DNA of 21,449 bases from an uncultured Mycoplasmatota bacterium (GCA_900546715.1 UREA01000025.1:1-21449), one strand, 5' to 3'. Numbered from the stretch's first letter, positions 1-8,630 are shown. Program-made: numbers and translations. Notes: generated from the sequence alone by a model not told the origin.

Positions 1-32
1 TTTTTCGCTAAAATACGTCAAAAAATGGGCAT

Positions 33-72
33 AAAAAAATAATGTAAAGTTTACATACATTTACATTATTTT
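33..72 (-). terminator. Intrinsic terminator after the division operon
   Basis: Bases 36-48 and 60-72 form a perfect 13-bp inverted repeat with an 11-base loop. Read on the minus strand it is followed at once by a run of seven T. The stem has only two G-C pairs, so it is weak but of canonical shape. It lies about 85 bases past the PBP stop codon and would end the mraZ-rsmH-ftsL-pbp transcript. The rest of 1-155 is AT-rich with no gene that I can support. Confidence 0.6.
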
Positions 73-155
73 ACTTATGATTTTAACTAATATTTTTAAA
101 ATTTTTTCAAAAATTTAGAACATAGTTTTAAACATTTGTCAAGAAAAAGTTACAA

Positions 156-2270
156 TTACTCAAGCTGAATGCTTAAAGTCATATTTGCTAAATCTAAAAT
201 TGTTCCCGCCGCTATACTTTGACTTACAACATAACCGTAGCCACTATATTCTAATTTTAAATCGATTAAATCACAATATGTTTGTACATCACTTAAGCTC
301 CACCCAGTCATATCTGGCATAGCTATCTCACTACTATTAGTAACTAAAAATAATTTACCATTTTCTAAAACTATTCCATTTTTTAAAGGATATTGATTAA
401 TAATATATTTACCATTTCCTATAACTATTTTATTAATTGGAGTATTTTCTAAAATTGATGTTACATTATTTATATCTTTACTCAAATAATTATCAACTGT
501 ATATACTTTACTTAAATCATTTTCACTAGCACTACCAACCAATTTAGCATATTTAGCTATTTCATCAATTGCAGTTGTAATAACATTTGCAAATTTAGTT
601 GAAGTTCCTTCAAAATGTCTAGCTGCCACATAAACAATATATTCTGGATCTTCTTCAGGGAAAATTCCCGCAAAAGAACGAATTGTATCGTATTCTCCAG
701 TCATATAACCACCACTTGAAGAAGCTATCTGAGCAGTACCAGTCTTACCCATTAAACTTACACTTGCATTGCCATAAGCTTTACCAGTACCTTCACTAAT
801 AACTTTATGCATAAGTTCATGCATTTCTTCAACTGTTTTACTACTGTATACATTTGCAACTACTTCTCTTTTACCTTCATAAGTAACATTACCTTCACTA
901 TCAACTATTTTATCAACAATATAAGGTTTTATAATATTACCATCATTAGTCATACTAGATAATGCTTGAAGCATTTGAATTGGTGTAACACTTATACCTT
1001 GACCAAATGAAGCATTAGACAATTCTGATTTATATACAACCCCAATATCCCCGACAGCTTCATTAGCAAGTTCTATTCCTGTTTTTTTACCAAATCCTAA
1101 ATCAGCATAATAATCAGGCAATTTTTTATCAGCACTTTCAAGCATTCGAAAAGCCAAAATTGTAGCGGCAACATTTGAGGAATTAGCAAATCCCGTATCA
1201 AATGAAATATCACCCCAACCACCTTTTTCAGCATCATTTACTATTGTTTCACTATCAACTTGAATTGAACCAGATTTATATATTTCATCTCCATCATATA
1301 ATCCTTCTTCTATAGCTGATGCAAATGAAAATATCTTCATAACCGAACCTGGTTCATATTGATAACTTACTAACGGATTCATGTAACTAGTAATTGTATT
1401 GGTATCATTAGGATCAAAATTTGGATTTGTTGCACTAGCAACAATTGCTCCAGTATGAGCATCCATTACTGTAAATATTGCCCATTCAGTATTATATTCT
1501 GATGCAAATGTTGAAACAGCTTTTTCAGCTAACTTTTGAATATCAAAATCAATTGTCAGATAAATATCTGATCCATCAACAGCCTCTTCAGTTTCTTCTG
1601 GTGTATTAGGTATTTGATAATTACTTGAAGTATATTTTAAATATTTAGTATAACCATCCGTTCCAGATAACTCATCATCAAAATATCCTTCAATACCAAG
1701 TTCTCCAACCAATTTTCCTTCTTCATTTTTCTTGGCATATCCAATTATATATGAAGCAAAAGTAGAATTACGATAATATCTTTTCTTAGAATTACTTTCA
1801 AATCCTATCCCTGGAAGTTCCAAAGATTCAATAGCATTTTTTAAAACCTCTGTTATATCATTTCCTCCAGGTCCTAATTGAGTTTGATATAAATCTTTAT
1901 TTAAAAGTTCTAATATTCTCTCTTCACTCATACCTAAAAGAGGAGCAAGTGCTTTAGCAGTTGCTTCTTTATCTACTACATGTCTTGGGTTATCAGAATC
2001 CGTCGTTCTTGATGAATCAAGATAAGCTATAACATTATAAGAGTTAACTGTAGTTGCTAACTTTTCCCCGTTAACATCAAATATTTCTCCTCGACTAGCA
2101 TATAATGTTCTTTCTACTGTAGTAATTGATGCAGACATTGCTTGTAAATTTATACCATCTACTTTATCACTTAATACAACATAAGATAATTTAACAATTG
2201 CTGCCACAAATAAAAAAGCAACAATTAACATAACGAATTTAGAAATTTTAACAGTTGCTTTTTTCTTCAC
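156..2270 (-). CDS. pbpB: Class B penicillin-binding protein 2B-like division transpeptidase with PASTA domains
   Basis: This is the septal peptidoglycan transpeptidase that cross-links stem peptides at the division site (704 residues). A short cytoplasmic tail and one membrane anchor (about residues 10-33) precede the PBP dimerisation domain. The transpeptidase domain carries all three active-site motifs: SxxK at Ser309-Lys312 (GSVMK), SxN at 364-366 and KTG at 509-511 (MGKTGTAQ). The C-terminal ~90 residues look like two PASTA domains; the clear one starts near residue 650 (MPDMTGWSLSDV), as in B. subtilis PBP2B. The start is GTG, with AAGGAG seven bases upstream lying inside the last codons of the ftsL-like gene, so the two are probably coupled. 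As the third gene after mraZ it is in the canonical pbpB/ftsI place. SpoVD-like is the alternative, but the position favours the vegetative division PBP. Confidence 0.93.
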   Translation of the reverse strand: MKKKATVKISKFVMLIVAFLFVAAIVKLSYVVLSDKVDGINLQAMSASITTVERTLYASRGEIFDVNGEKLATTVNSYNVIAYLDSSRTTDSDNPRHVVDKEATAKALAPLLGMSEERILELLNKDLYQTQLGPGGNDITEVLKNAIESLELPGIGFESNSKKRYYRNSTFASYIIGYAKKNEEGKLVGELGIEGYFDDELSGTDGYTKYLKYTSSNYQIPNTPEETEEAVDGSDIYLTIDFDIQKLAEKAVSTFASEYNTEWAIFTVMDAHTGAIVASATNPNFDPNDTNTITSYMNPLVSYQYEPGSVMKIFSFASAIEEGLYDGDEIYKSGSIQVDSETIVNDAEKGGWGDISFDTGFANSSNVAATILAFRMLESADKKLPDYYADLGFGKKTGIELANEAVGDIGVVYKSELSNASFGQGISVTPIQMLQALSSMTNDGNIIKPYIVDKIVDSEGNVTYEGKREVVANVYSSKTVEEMHELMHKVISEGTGKAYGNASVSLMGKTGTAQIASSSGGYMTGEYDTIRSFAGIFPEEDPEYIVYVAARHFEGTSTKFANVITTAIDEIAKYAKLVGSASENDLSKVYTVDNYLSKDINNVTSILENTPINKIVIGNGKYIINQYPLKNGIVLENGKLFLVTNSSEIAMPDMTGWSLSDVQTYCDLIDLKLEYSGYGYVVSQSIAAGTILDLANMTLSIQLE

Positions 2271-2272
2271 TT

Positions 2273-2578
2273 TTATTCTCCTTCACTTGAAACTATCTTA
2301 ATATTATCATTTATATAAGAAAGCCCATATTCTTCAGCTATTTTTTGGATATTTTCCAAACTAGCCAGTTCATCTATTTGCATTGATAAACTTTGATTAG
2401 TCAATTCTTGTTTTTCAATGTTATTTTTAAGTTTTTCTAATTCATTATTAGTTTCACTTAAAAGTGAACTTGTATAAACATTAAACATTGGTATAGCTAG
2501 TAGCAACGCTACAAGCATTCCATACATAAATTTTTCTCCTTTAAGTAATTTTATTTTTTTCTTGTTCTTACTAGCCAT
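2273..2578 (-). CDS. ftsL: FtsL-like septum protein
   Basis: This is a small bitopic protein of 101 residues. It has a very basic cytoplasmic N-terminus (MASKNKKKIK), one membrane segment at about residues 18-36, and an extracellular heptad-rich coiled coil at about 40-85 (ETNNELEKLKNNIEKQ). This is the architecture of FtsL/DivIC, which form a complex with DivIB and PBP2B/FtsW in the divisome. Sequence identity in this family is always low, so the call rests on architecture and on position between rsmH and the PBP gene. It begins 4 bases after the rsmH stop and ends 2 bases before the PBP start. AGGA lies about nine bases upstream of its ATG. Confidence 0.82.
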   Translation of the reverse strand: MASKNKKKIKLLKGEKFMYGMLVALLLAIPMFNVYTSSLLSETNNELEKLKNNIEKQELTNQSLSMQIDELASLENIQKIAEEYGLSYINDNIKIVSSEGE

Positions 2579-2582
2579 ACTA

Positions 2583-3494
2583 TCATATCCTTTCTATTAT
2601 TCTTAACTTTGCACTAGCACTTCTTGAGTTTTCCACTAGTTCTTTTTCACTTGCCACAATTGGCTTTTTATTTACCAACTTAATTAGTGGTTTATATTCA
2701 TCTGGTATATCTTTTTCCCCTCTTACCATTTCATCTACTTCACTATATTTTTTAAATATTTGTTTTACAATCCTATCTTCTTTTGAATGAAATGTTATAA
2801 CACTCATTCTACCACCTTTTTTAAGTAGTTTAATAGCTTTAGGTAAAATACTTTCAAGAACCTTTAGTTCATTATTAACTTCAATTCTTAAAGCTTGAAA
2901 TATCTTTCTTTCTGGATGATGCTTATAAAAGTAGTTAGCTCCAACTGAAGACTTTATAACTTCCACTAATTCTAAAGTACTATTAATATTCTTTTTTTCA
3001 CTAACTATTTTCTTAGCAATCACTCTGCTCATTTTTTCTTCTCCATATAGAAAGAAAATCTTACTTAAATCTTCTACACTATAACTATCAATTACATCTT
3101 TAGCACTAATTCCCGCACTAGACATTCTCATATCTAGTGGACCATCTTGCATAAAGGAAAAACCTCTTTTTGCATCATCTACTTGAGGTGAAGAAAAACC
3201 TAAATCAAATATAATACCATCAACATATTTAATACCAATACTATCTAAACACTCTACCATATTAGAAAAGTTCGTATTAAATATCTTATAATTAGACCCA
3301 ATATCTTTTAATACTTTATCTGAATACTCACAAGCTTCACTATCTTGATCAAATGATACTAGGCAACCCTTTTTTATTCTTTTTAAAATTTCTTTGCTAT
3401 CTCCCGCATAGCCTAAAGTGGCATCAACATAAATACCATCTTCTTTTATATTGAGTGACTCAATTAATTCATTTTTTAAAACACTATAATGCAT
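2583..3494 (-). CDS. rsmH: 16S rRNA (cytosine1402-N4)-methyltransferase
   Basis: RsmH (MraW) methylates N4 of C1402 in the 16S rRNA decoding centre, using SAM. Family signatures seen are HYSVLKNELIESL at the N-terminus, the SAM-binding DATLGYAGDS, FDLGFSSPQVDD followed by RGFSF and GPLDMRM, ALRIEVNNEL, and VITFHSKEDRIVK near the end. The frame is open further upstream, but I place the start at the second of two adjacent ATGs (3494), giving 303 residues. GAGG lies six bases upstream of that ATG, and homologues begin at this point. The alternative ATG at 3497 has only three bases of spacing. The start lies 11 bases inside mraZ, so translation is probably coupled. The gene ends in TGA followed directly by TAG. 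Confidence 0.95.
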   Translation of the reverse strand: MHYSVLKNELIESLNIKEDGIYVDATLGYAGDSKEILKRIKKGCLVSFDQDSEACEYSDKVLKDIGSNYKIFNTNFSNMVECLDSIGIKYVDGIIFDLGFSSPQVDDAKRGFSFMQDGPLDMRMSSAGISAKDVIDSYSVEDLSKIFFLYGEEKMSRVIAKKIVSEKKNINSTLELVEVIKSSVGANYFYKHHPERKIFQALRIEVNNELKVLESILPKAIKLLKKGGRMSVITFHSKEDRIVKQIFKKYSEVDEMVRGEKDIPDEYKPLIKLVNKKPIVASEKELVENSRSASAKLRIIERI

Positions 3495-3921
3495 CATTAA
3501 CCTCAAATAAATGTTCTGCAATTTCTTCAAGTTCATCGGCATTATCTTCCATAAATGAATTAAAGGCATCTTCACTCCATATTTCTAATCGGTCATTCAC
3601 GCCGATAATAACACATTCTTTTGTTAAACCGGCGTAACTAACCAACGGGGAGGTAATGTTTATTCGACCATTTTTATCGAACTCACAAACAGTAGCACCA
3701 GAGAAGAAGGATCTAGAAAATGTACGGGCATTTTTTTTAGTGAAAGGTAGAGTATTTAATTTAGCAACTAGTTTTTCCCATTCTGCTTTAGAATAGACAT
3801 ACAAGCATTTTTCAATTCCCCTAGTAATGATAAACTCATTACCTAATTCATCCCTATATGTACTTGGAATAACTAATCTGCCTTTATCATCGATATTATG
3901 ATGATATTCACCCAGCAACAT
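3484..3921 (-). CDS. mraZ: Transcriptional regulator MraZ
   Basis: MraZ is the AbrB-fold, ring-forming DNA-binding protein that opens the dcw cluster and represses its own promoter. Two copies of the MraZ half-domain are visible: LGEYHHNIDDKGRLVIPS at the start, and CEFDKNGRINITSPL in the middle. The frame extends 14 codons upstream, but that extension would be encoded by the operator repeats themselves. I chose ATG at 3921 (145 residues, normal family length), because all homologues start near MLLGEY and a GGGGGA element lies just upstream. It overlaps rsmH by 11 bases. Its likely DNA target is the GTGG repeat set at 3930-3960. Confidence 0.95.
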   Translation of the reverse strand: MLLGEYHHNIDDKGRLVIPSTYRDELGNEFIITRGIEKCLYVYSKAEWEKLVAKLNTLPFTKKNARTFSRSFFSGATVCEFDKNGRINITSPLVSYAGLTKECVIIGVNDRLEIWSEDAFNSFMEDNADELEEIAEHLFEVNDAL

Positions 3922-3929
3922 AATATCCC

Positions 3930-3960
3930 CCACTTTCTTCCACAGTTTACCACTGTCCAC
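3930..3960 (-). promoter_or_regulatory. MraZ operator: GTGG direct repeats
   Basis: On the minus strand, GTGG occurs four times just upstream of mraZ, at 3957-3960, 3950-3953, 3940-3943 and 3930-3933. The last three are spaced exactly 10 bases apart, one helical turn; the first is 7 bases away. Known MraZ operators in Bacillus, E. coli and mollicutes are short direct repeats containing TGG or GTGG at about 10-bp spacing in front of mraZ. These repeats cover the predicted transcription start and the ribosome-binding site region, which suits repression. Binding is inferred, not shown. Confidence 0.82.
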
Positions 3961-3964
3961 CAAT

Positions 3965-3993
3965 ATAGTACCAAAAATAAAGAAAAAAGTAAA
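3965..3993 (-). promoter_or_regulatory. Promoter of the mraZ operon
   Basis: An extended -10 element, TGG-TACTAT (-10 at 3965-3970, TG motif at 3971-3973), lies 17 bases from a -35-like TTTACT (3988-3993). The predicted start near 3958 falls within the first GTGG repeat of the MraZ operator. Confidence 0.65.
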
Positions 3994-4012
3994 TAACTAT
4001 TATTTACTTTTT
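3984..4012. repeat. Perfect AT-rich inverted repeat overlapping the mraZ -35
   Basis: Bases 3984-3995 and 4001-4012 are perfect 12-bp inverted repeats around a 5-base loop. T runs follow on both strands. The repeat covers the -35 of the mraZ promoter. It may be a backup terminator for read-through from the upstream operon, or a protein-binding site. The stem is mostly A-T, so RNA folding would be weak. Confidence 0.5.
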
Positions 4013-4060
4013 ATCCTATTTACATTATTTGACATTGTAATTATAAAGTAATATTTGTAA

Positions 4061-4090
4061 ATAAAAAAGATAATAGTAAAATATTATCTT
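4061..4090 (-). terminator. Intrinsic terminator of the fmt-rpe operon
   Basis: Bases 67-75 and 82-90 of the 4000s form a perfect 9-bp stem around a 6-base loop. On the minus strand a T-rich tract (TTTTTTATTT) follows directly. It sits about 40 bases past the last gene of the long operon and before the mraZ promoter. Confidence 0.7.
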
Positions 4091-4105
4091 CCGAAAATAT
4101 AGAAC

Positions 4106-4128
4106 GAGAAGAAATATAGTTTCTTCTC
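4106..4128 (-). terminator. Hairpin directly after the last gene of the long operon
   Basis: GAGAAGAAA (4106-4114) pairs perfectly with TTTCTTCTC (4120-4128) around a 5-base loop, 3 bases past the stop at 4131. No strong U tract follows on the minus strand. It may protect the 3' end, or act with the terminator about 20 bases further on. Confidence 0.5.
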
Positions 4129-4130
4129 AT

Positions 4131-4649
4131 TTATTTATCACTAAACTCTATTGATGCTTTAAAGTTTTCAGTAACATCTTCAACATTAATTAACCTAACA
4201 CTAAATTTCCATTCTTGAGTAGTATTAGAGTTAATCAAATAATCACTAACTAATTCATAATTACCAATACAATTAGTTATATCAAAACCATTTAAAGATT
4301 CATTATAAGTTAAATTATCTATATTAGTTATTACTTCTCCAATCGGATCAGTTATAGTTAAAATAATAGTGGCATCACCATCTATAAATTCATTATTTTC
4401 AATATTTAAATATAAGTAATAATCTTTATCATCACTATCATATAACTTAACTGTAGCATGAGCAGTATCAGATAAATTATTAGAATTTAATTCTAAGGAT
4501 TTATCAATCGTAAATGAATATTCATATTCCATAGGATGTTTTATTATCTCATTATTTGTATTATCATTATTAATAGACATAATAATGATTACTGCTAAAA
4601 TCACTACTATAATAACTGTTATAATTAAAAATTCTTTTTTTCTCATCAT
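4131..4649 (-). CDS. Membrane-anchored extracellular protein of unknown function
   Basis: I do not recognise this 172-residue protein. A short basic start (MMRKKE) leads into one hydrophobic segment (about residues 7-25). There is no lipobox cysteine, so it looks like an N-terminal anchor with the rest outside. The outer ~145 residues are acidic, rich in Asn, Thr and alternating hydrophobic residues (ATVKLY, YYLYLNIENN, ATIILTITDPIGEVIT), which suggests an all-beta sandwich. It is the last gene of the operon, 14 bases after rpe. GGAGAG lies just before the first of two adjacent ATGs. Its charge and layout resemble the unknown protein at 9626-10276, but I see no clear sequence similarity between them. 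Confidence 0.75.
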   Translation of the reverse strand: MMRKKEFLIITVIIVVILAVIIIMSINNDNTNNEIIKHPMEYEYSFTIDKSLELNSNNLSDTAHATVKLYDSDDKDYYLYLNIENNEFIDGDATIILTITDPIGEVITNIDNLTYNESLNGFDITNCIGNYELVSDYLINSNTTQEWKFSVRLINVEDVTENFKASIEFSDK

Positions 4650-4663
4650 TAACTCTCCATACC

Positions 4664-5272
4664 TTATTTTAATTTTTTTATTTGTTCATTATAATCATCA
4701 CTATTACATATAAATGATCCTGATACTACTCCATCAGCAAGAGTAACTTCTTTAATAGTGGTATCATTTATTCCTCCATCAATATATATTTCAAAATTAT
4801 ATTTTTCTTTATATTTAATTAATTCTTTTAATCGTTCTTTAGTACTTGGAATAAATGACTGACCACCACAACCGGGATAAACACTCATAAGTAAAACTCT
4901 TTTTATGTGAGGATAGTATTCTTCAAATGAAGATATTTCTTCATTTGGGTTAATAGCTATACCACTATCTATATTATTAAATGTTAAATAATTAAATAGT
5001 TTTATAGGATTATTAGTAGTGCTTGGATGAATATAAATACATACTGGTTTTAATTTAAGTAATGTATCAAAATAATTTTCAGGATTATTAACCATTAGAT
5101 GAACATCTAATGGTTTAGATATATTACTTAAATTAGGTAATGTATTTTTATTTTTTACATATAATCCATCCATTAAATCAGCGTGTATTCCATCACAAGT
5201 AGAATTATCTATTTTTTTAATAGTTTCTTCTACACTTAATTTACTACTTATATAACTTACTACTACTTTCAT
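4664..5272 (-). CDS. rpe: Ribulose-phosphate 3-epimerase
   Basis: The enzyme interconverts D-ribulose 5-phosphate and D-xylulose 5-phosphate in the pentose phosphate pathway. It is a metal-dependent TIM barrel. Motifs seen: HADLMDG (metal ligands His30 and Asp32; family HxDxMDG), DVHLMV, SVYPGCGGQSF (family SVxPGFGGQxF) and IDGGIN carrying the second catalytic Asp. The phosphate-binding region near the C-terminus reads VSGSFIC. At 202 residues it is slightly shorter than usual (about 215-220). Its start overlaps rsgA by 29 bases, with AAAGGAG six bases upstream of ATG inside rsgA. The rsgA-rpe order is as in B. subtilis. The YPGC variant of the usual NPGF loop is mildly unusual. Confidence 0.93.
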   Translation of the reverse strand: MKVVVSYISSKLSVEETIKKIDNSTCDGIHADLMDGLYVKNKNTLPNLSNISKPLDVHLMVNNPENYFDTLLKLKPVCIYIHPSTTNNPIKLFNYLTFNNIDSGIAINPNEEISSFEEYYPHIKRVLLMSVYPGCGGQSFIPSTKERLKELIKYKEKYNFEIYIDGGINDTTIKEVTLADGVVSGSFICNSDDYNEQIKKLK

Positions 5273-6095
5273 TTATCTCCTTTAAAAATCTAATATAATT
5301 AATATATCTTGATGGAAGTATTTTACCCTTGGCTAAAGCTTCTTTTACTCCACAATTTTGTTCATTATTATGAGTACAATCCGGATACTCACAAGAATAT
5401 TTAGAAAACTCTCTAAATGTTTTAATTAATTCATCTTTAGTCATATTTAAATCAAGAGCACTAAAGCCTGGAGTATCTACAAAAAATATTTTATTTATTT
5501 CATATATTTCAGTATGTCTAGTTGTATGTACTCCTCTATTTAGGGCATCACTAATTGGTTTAGTTTCTATATTTAAAGTTTTATCCAACTTATTTAAAAT
5601 ACTAGATTTTCCTGCCCCAGTTTGACCTGTTAAAACAACTGTTTTTCCTTTTAAAATTCTTTTTAATTTCTTAAGTTTTGTATTAGGTATTACTAAAATA
5701 TCTAATGCTTCATAATACTTAAAAGCAGGCATATATTCTTTTAATTCTTGTTTTTTCATCAAATCAAGTTTTGTCAATATTATAATTGGTTTTATATTAT
5801 TAGCTAAAACCAAAGTAATTAATTTATCAAGTAAAGAATAAGATAAATCTGGTTTTTTAAGACTTGTTACTATTAATGCATAATCAATATTAGCAACAGT
5901 TGGTCTTGATAATATATTCTTTCTTTGTTTTATTTCATTGATTCTTAAATCATCTAAATCAAATTCTACAATATCACCAACAACAGGGGAAAGTCCCTCA
6001 TTTTTAAACTTTCCCCGTGCTGAGCAAACATAGTTTTTGCCATTTGCATTTACTGTATATTGATTACTAATTTGTTTAGTAATTCGTCCTTCCAT
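5244..6095 (-). CDS. rsgA: Small-subunit ribosome biogenesis GTPase RsgA
   Basis: RsgA is a ribosome-stimulated, circularly permuted GTPase that checks late 30S assembly. The order seen is typical: an N-terminal OB fold (about residues 1-65), then G4 TKLD (108-111), G1 GQTGAGKS (157-164), G3 DTPG (207-210), and a C-terminal zinc knuckle with Cys235, Cys240, His242 and Cys248. Length (283 residues) is normal. It starts one base after the prkC stop and overlaps rpe at its end. In B. subtilis the orthologue (CpgA/YloQ) is also encoded next to prkC and is a PrkC substrate, which fits this neighbourhood. Confidence 0.96.
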   Translation of the reverse strand: MEGRITKQISNQYTVNANGKNYVCSARGKFKNEGLSPVVGDIVEFDLDDLRINEIKQRKNILSRPTVANIDYALIVTSLKKPDLSYSLLDKLITLVLANNIKPIIILTKLDLMKKQELKEYMPAFKYYEALDILVIPNTKLKKLKRILKGKTVVLTGQTGAGKSSILNKLDKTLNIETKPISDALNRGVHTTRHTEIYEINKIFFVDTPGFSALDLNMTKDELIKTFREFSKYSCEYPDCTHNNEQNCGVKEALAKGKILPSRYINYIRFLKEINESSSKLYK

Positions 6096-6096
6096 T

Positions 6097-7872
6097 TTAC
6101 TCTAATCCTTCACTACCTGATGGTTCATCTTCTACTCCACCTGGTTCTGCCGCAACAGTTATAGTAAGTCTTGCTCCTTCAACAACTGTAGTTCCTGCAG
6201 CTCTACTTTGTCTAATTATAGTACCTGGTTCATATTCAGTAGTTTCTTCATAATTAATTGTTAAATTAATTCCATAATCTTCAGCAAATTCTTCAACTTC
6301 TGCTACACTATATTCATCTTCTACAAAATTTGGATATTGATTAGTTAAATTTGGAATATATAAAGTTATTCTATCGCCTTCTGATAATCTTTCACCAGGT
6401 TCAACCGATTGATCGATAATTATACCTTCTTCATAATCGTTTGGATCTTCTCCTTCTTCCAAATCTCGTCTTTCAATTATAACTTGTAAATTTAAAGCTT
6501 CAAGTCTACCTTTTACTTCATTATAATTTTCTCCAGTATAATCTTCAATTTCTACTGTGATATCACCAAGCGATACATAAAGAATTATTTCCGTCCCTTC
6601 TTTTCTAATTGAACCAGCTGCAGGGCTAGTTTTAGTAACATGGCCCTCAGGAATTGTCTCACTAGCTTCTTCTCTTTGTTCATCAGCTACAATAAAACCA
6701 GCATCCTGCAAGGCATTAATTGCCTCATTTACCGTATAACCAGAAACATCAGGAACTTCTTCTTGTCTTGATGAGGTAATATAAGGTATTAAAACAACTA
6801 TTGTTGTAATAATTACCACTAAACCTACGAATATACTAGCAAGTATAATAATTAATTTGTTTTGGGAAACATTATCACTTTTATTTTTCTTAATCTTTTT
6901 AGCCACAGTTTCCTCACCATCCTTACTTTCTTCTATTTCTTTTTTCTTAACTTCTTTTTTTTGCGTTTCTTTAACTGTCTTAAGTAACTTAGTATCATCA
7001 TAATCATGTTCTGGATACTTAAAGGTTATTTTAAGTTCATTCTTCCTTGAATCATCTAAACAAGTTTTTAAATCTTCATGCATTTCTCTAGCGTCCGCAT
7101 ATCTATTTTTAGGATTCTTTGCTGTTGCTTTTAAAATGATATTTTCAACACTCTGAGGTATCTCTGGATATTCATCTCTAATACTAGGCATTGGTTCTTT
7201 TAAGTGTTTTAGTGCTATTTCAACAGCATTATCTCCTTTAAAAGGAAGTTTACCAGTTAAAAGTTCATACATTAAAATACCAATTGAATAAATATCACTT
7301 TGGAGTGTTGCTCCTTTACCACTAGCTTGTTCTGGTGGCAGGTAATGTACACTTCCCATTACTGAATTAGTCTGTGTAAGTTGCGTTGCATTCATAGCAA
7401 CTGCAATACCAAAATCCGTGATTTTCACAAGTCCATTATCTAGTATGAGAATATTTTGAGGTTTTATGTCTCTATGTATTATATAAGAATCATGAGCAAC
7501 ACTTAAGCCACTCGTAATTTGCAGTACTATATCAACAACTTCTGGAACAGTAAGCTTTCCGCGTTTTTTGAGTAAATTCTTCAAATGTTTGCCTTCAACA
7601 TATTCCATTACAATATAATATTCACCATTATCTTCACCAACATCATAAACTTCTACAATATTGGGATTTGTTAAACTACTTGCTGACAAGGCTTCTCTTT
7701 GAAAACGTCTTACAAACTTTTCATCAGTAGCAAGGTCCCCTCTTAGCACTTTAACTGCCACATTTCTATCTAAAATAGTGTCATATGCAAGATATACATT
7801 AGCCATCCCGCCTTCACCAATAGATTTAATTATTTGGTATCGATCACTAATTTTTTGCCCCTTCATTATCAT
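6097..7872 (-). CDS. prkC: PASTA-domain serine/threonine protein kinase
   Basis: This is a membrane Ser/Thr kinase that senses cell-wall fragments and phosphorylates division, wall and ribosome-assembly proteins (591 residues). Kinase domain: glycine loop GEGGMANVY near 19-27, Lys41 (VAVKVL), catalytic HRDIKPQN with Asp135, and DFG at 153-155. A long Lys/Glu-rich juxtamembrane linker (about 280-338) leads to one membrane segment (about 339-362). Three PASTA-like repeats follow outside (about 372-437, 438-508 and 509-575), then a short acidic tail. The first repeat is the clearest (VPDVSGYTVNEAINALQDAGF); the middle one is divergent. The start ATG overlaps the prpC stop (ATGA), which gives strong coupling of kinase and phosphatase. 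A second in-frame ATG two codons later is possible. Confidence 0.96.
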   Translation of the reverse strand: MIMKGQKISDRYQIIKSIGEGGMANVYLAYDTILDRNVAVKVLRGDLATDEKFVRRFQREALSASSLTNPNIVEVYDVGEDNGEYYIVMEYVEGKHLKNLLKKRGKLTVPEVVDIVLQITSGLSVAHDSYIIHRDIKPQNILILDNGLVKITDFGIAVAMNATQLTQTNSVMGSVHYLPPEQASGKGATLQSDIYSIGILMYELLTGKLPFKGDNAVEIALKHLKEPMPSIRDEYPEIPQSVENIILKATAKNPKNRYADAREMHEDLKTCLDDSRKNELKITFKYPEHDYDDTKLLKTVKETQKKEVKKKEIEESKDGEETVAKKIKKNKSDNVSQNKLIIILASIFVGLVVIITTIVVLIPYITSSRQEEVPDVSGYTVNEAINALQDAGFIVADEQREEASETIPEGHVTKTSPAAGSIRKEGTEIILYVSLGDITVEIEDYTGENYNEVKGRLEALNLQVIIERRDLEEGEDPNDYEEGIIIDQSVEPGERLSEGDRITLYIPNLTNQYPNFVEDEYSVAEVEEFAEDYGINLTINYEETTEYEPGTIIRQSRAAGTTVVEGARLTITVAAEPGGVEDEPSGSEGLE

Positions 7873-8630
7873 GCAATATCAGTCCCTTCTCTAACTAAAT
7901 AAGCAATTGATATATTATCTAAACCTCCCCTAGCATTACATTTTTTTATCAATTTAATTACTTTTTCTTCCACAGTAAGTTCATCTTCTAATAACACTTT
8001 TTCTATTTGTTCATCACTAAGCATTGAAGTAAGTCCATCACTACAAAGAAGTATTTCAGTTGATTCATTATCAACATCAAATATATCTGGTTCTGCCTTT
8101 TCAGCAGCTCCCAAAGCTTTCATAAGAACATTTTTCTTCGGATGATTTTTAGCTTCTTCTTCTGTTAAATTTCCAGCATCAACAAGCAAATTAACTAAAG
8201 TATGTGGCTTAGTAACCCGGTGTAACTTTCCATTTTTCATAACATATCCTGATGAATCCCCAATACTTGCAAAAATAAGAAACTCCTTTGTAATAATAGC
8301 TGCAACAACCGTTGTACCTAAACCTTTAGAATTTTCATGTTCTTCGCCATAATCAAGTATTTCTTTATTAATTTCCATAATATTATCATTAAGCCAATTG
8401 ACCGCATCAATTTTAGTTCCAATTGAAGCACTCTCAGCAAATCTTTTTCCAAGGTGCGCTAAAGTTATGCTACTTGCAACTTCACCCTTACGGTGTCCCC
8501 CCATACCATCAGCAACAACCATTAAATATTCATCATTCATGTTTTTAAGGATTGTAACACTATCTTCATTGTGTTCCCTTACCTTACCAGTATCTGTTAA
8601 ATAAAAAGATTTCGTATTAATCACTCTCAC
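7869..8630 (-). CDS. prpC: PP2C-family Ser/Thr phosphatase, partner of PrkC
   Basis: This is a metal-dependent protein phosphatase that reverses PrkC phosphorylation in the cytoplasm (253 residues). PPM motifs seen are DTGKVREHNED (13-23), DGMGGH (41-46), GTTVV near 105, GDS (124-126), CSDGL (196-200) and GGLDN (235-239). The flap region reads KPHTLVNLLV, where many bacterial homologues have RDHSLVNELV, so one Asp is replaced by Pro. The start is non-ATG: GTG at 8630, or GTG at 8624 with a somewhat better upstream purine tract. Both lie inside the end of rlmN. The stop overlaps the prkC start by four bases. Confidence 0.95.
   Translation of the reverse strand: MRVINTKSFYLTDTGKVREHNEDSVTILKNMNDEYLMVVADGMGGHRKGEVASSITLAHLGKRFAESASIGTKIDAVNWLNDNIMEINKEILDYGEEHENSKGLGTTVVAAIITKEFLIFASIGDSSGYVMKNGKLHRVTKPHTLVNLLVDAGNLTEEEAKNHPKKNVLMKALGAAEKAEPDIFDVDNESTEILLCSDGLTSMLSDEQIEKVLLEDELTVEEKVIKLIKKCNARGGLDNISIAYLVREGTDIA

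Noticed and set aside
3495..3575. A longer RsmH frame starting at 3575, far inside mraZ.
   Set aside because: The extra 27 residues do not resemble RsmH, and a good ribosome-binding site sits six bases before the ATG at 3494.
3455..3637. Plus-strand open frames of 60-80 codons (also near 8398-8604, 11722-11931, 17130-17327, 18782-18979 and 20058-20297).
   Set aside because: Each lies wholly or almost wholly inside a well-supported minus-strand gene, with no family motifs; they are antisense shadows.
3484..3963. A longer MraZ frame starting at 3963 with 14 extra residues.
   Set aside because: The extension is encoded by the GTGG operator and lies at the predicted transcription start. Homologues begin at MLLGEY.
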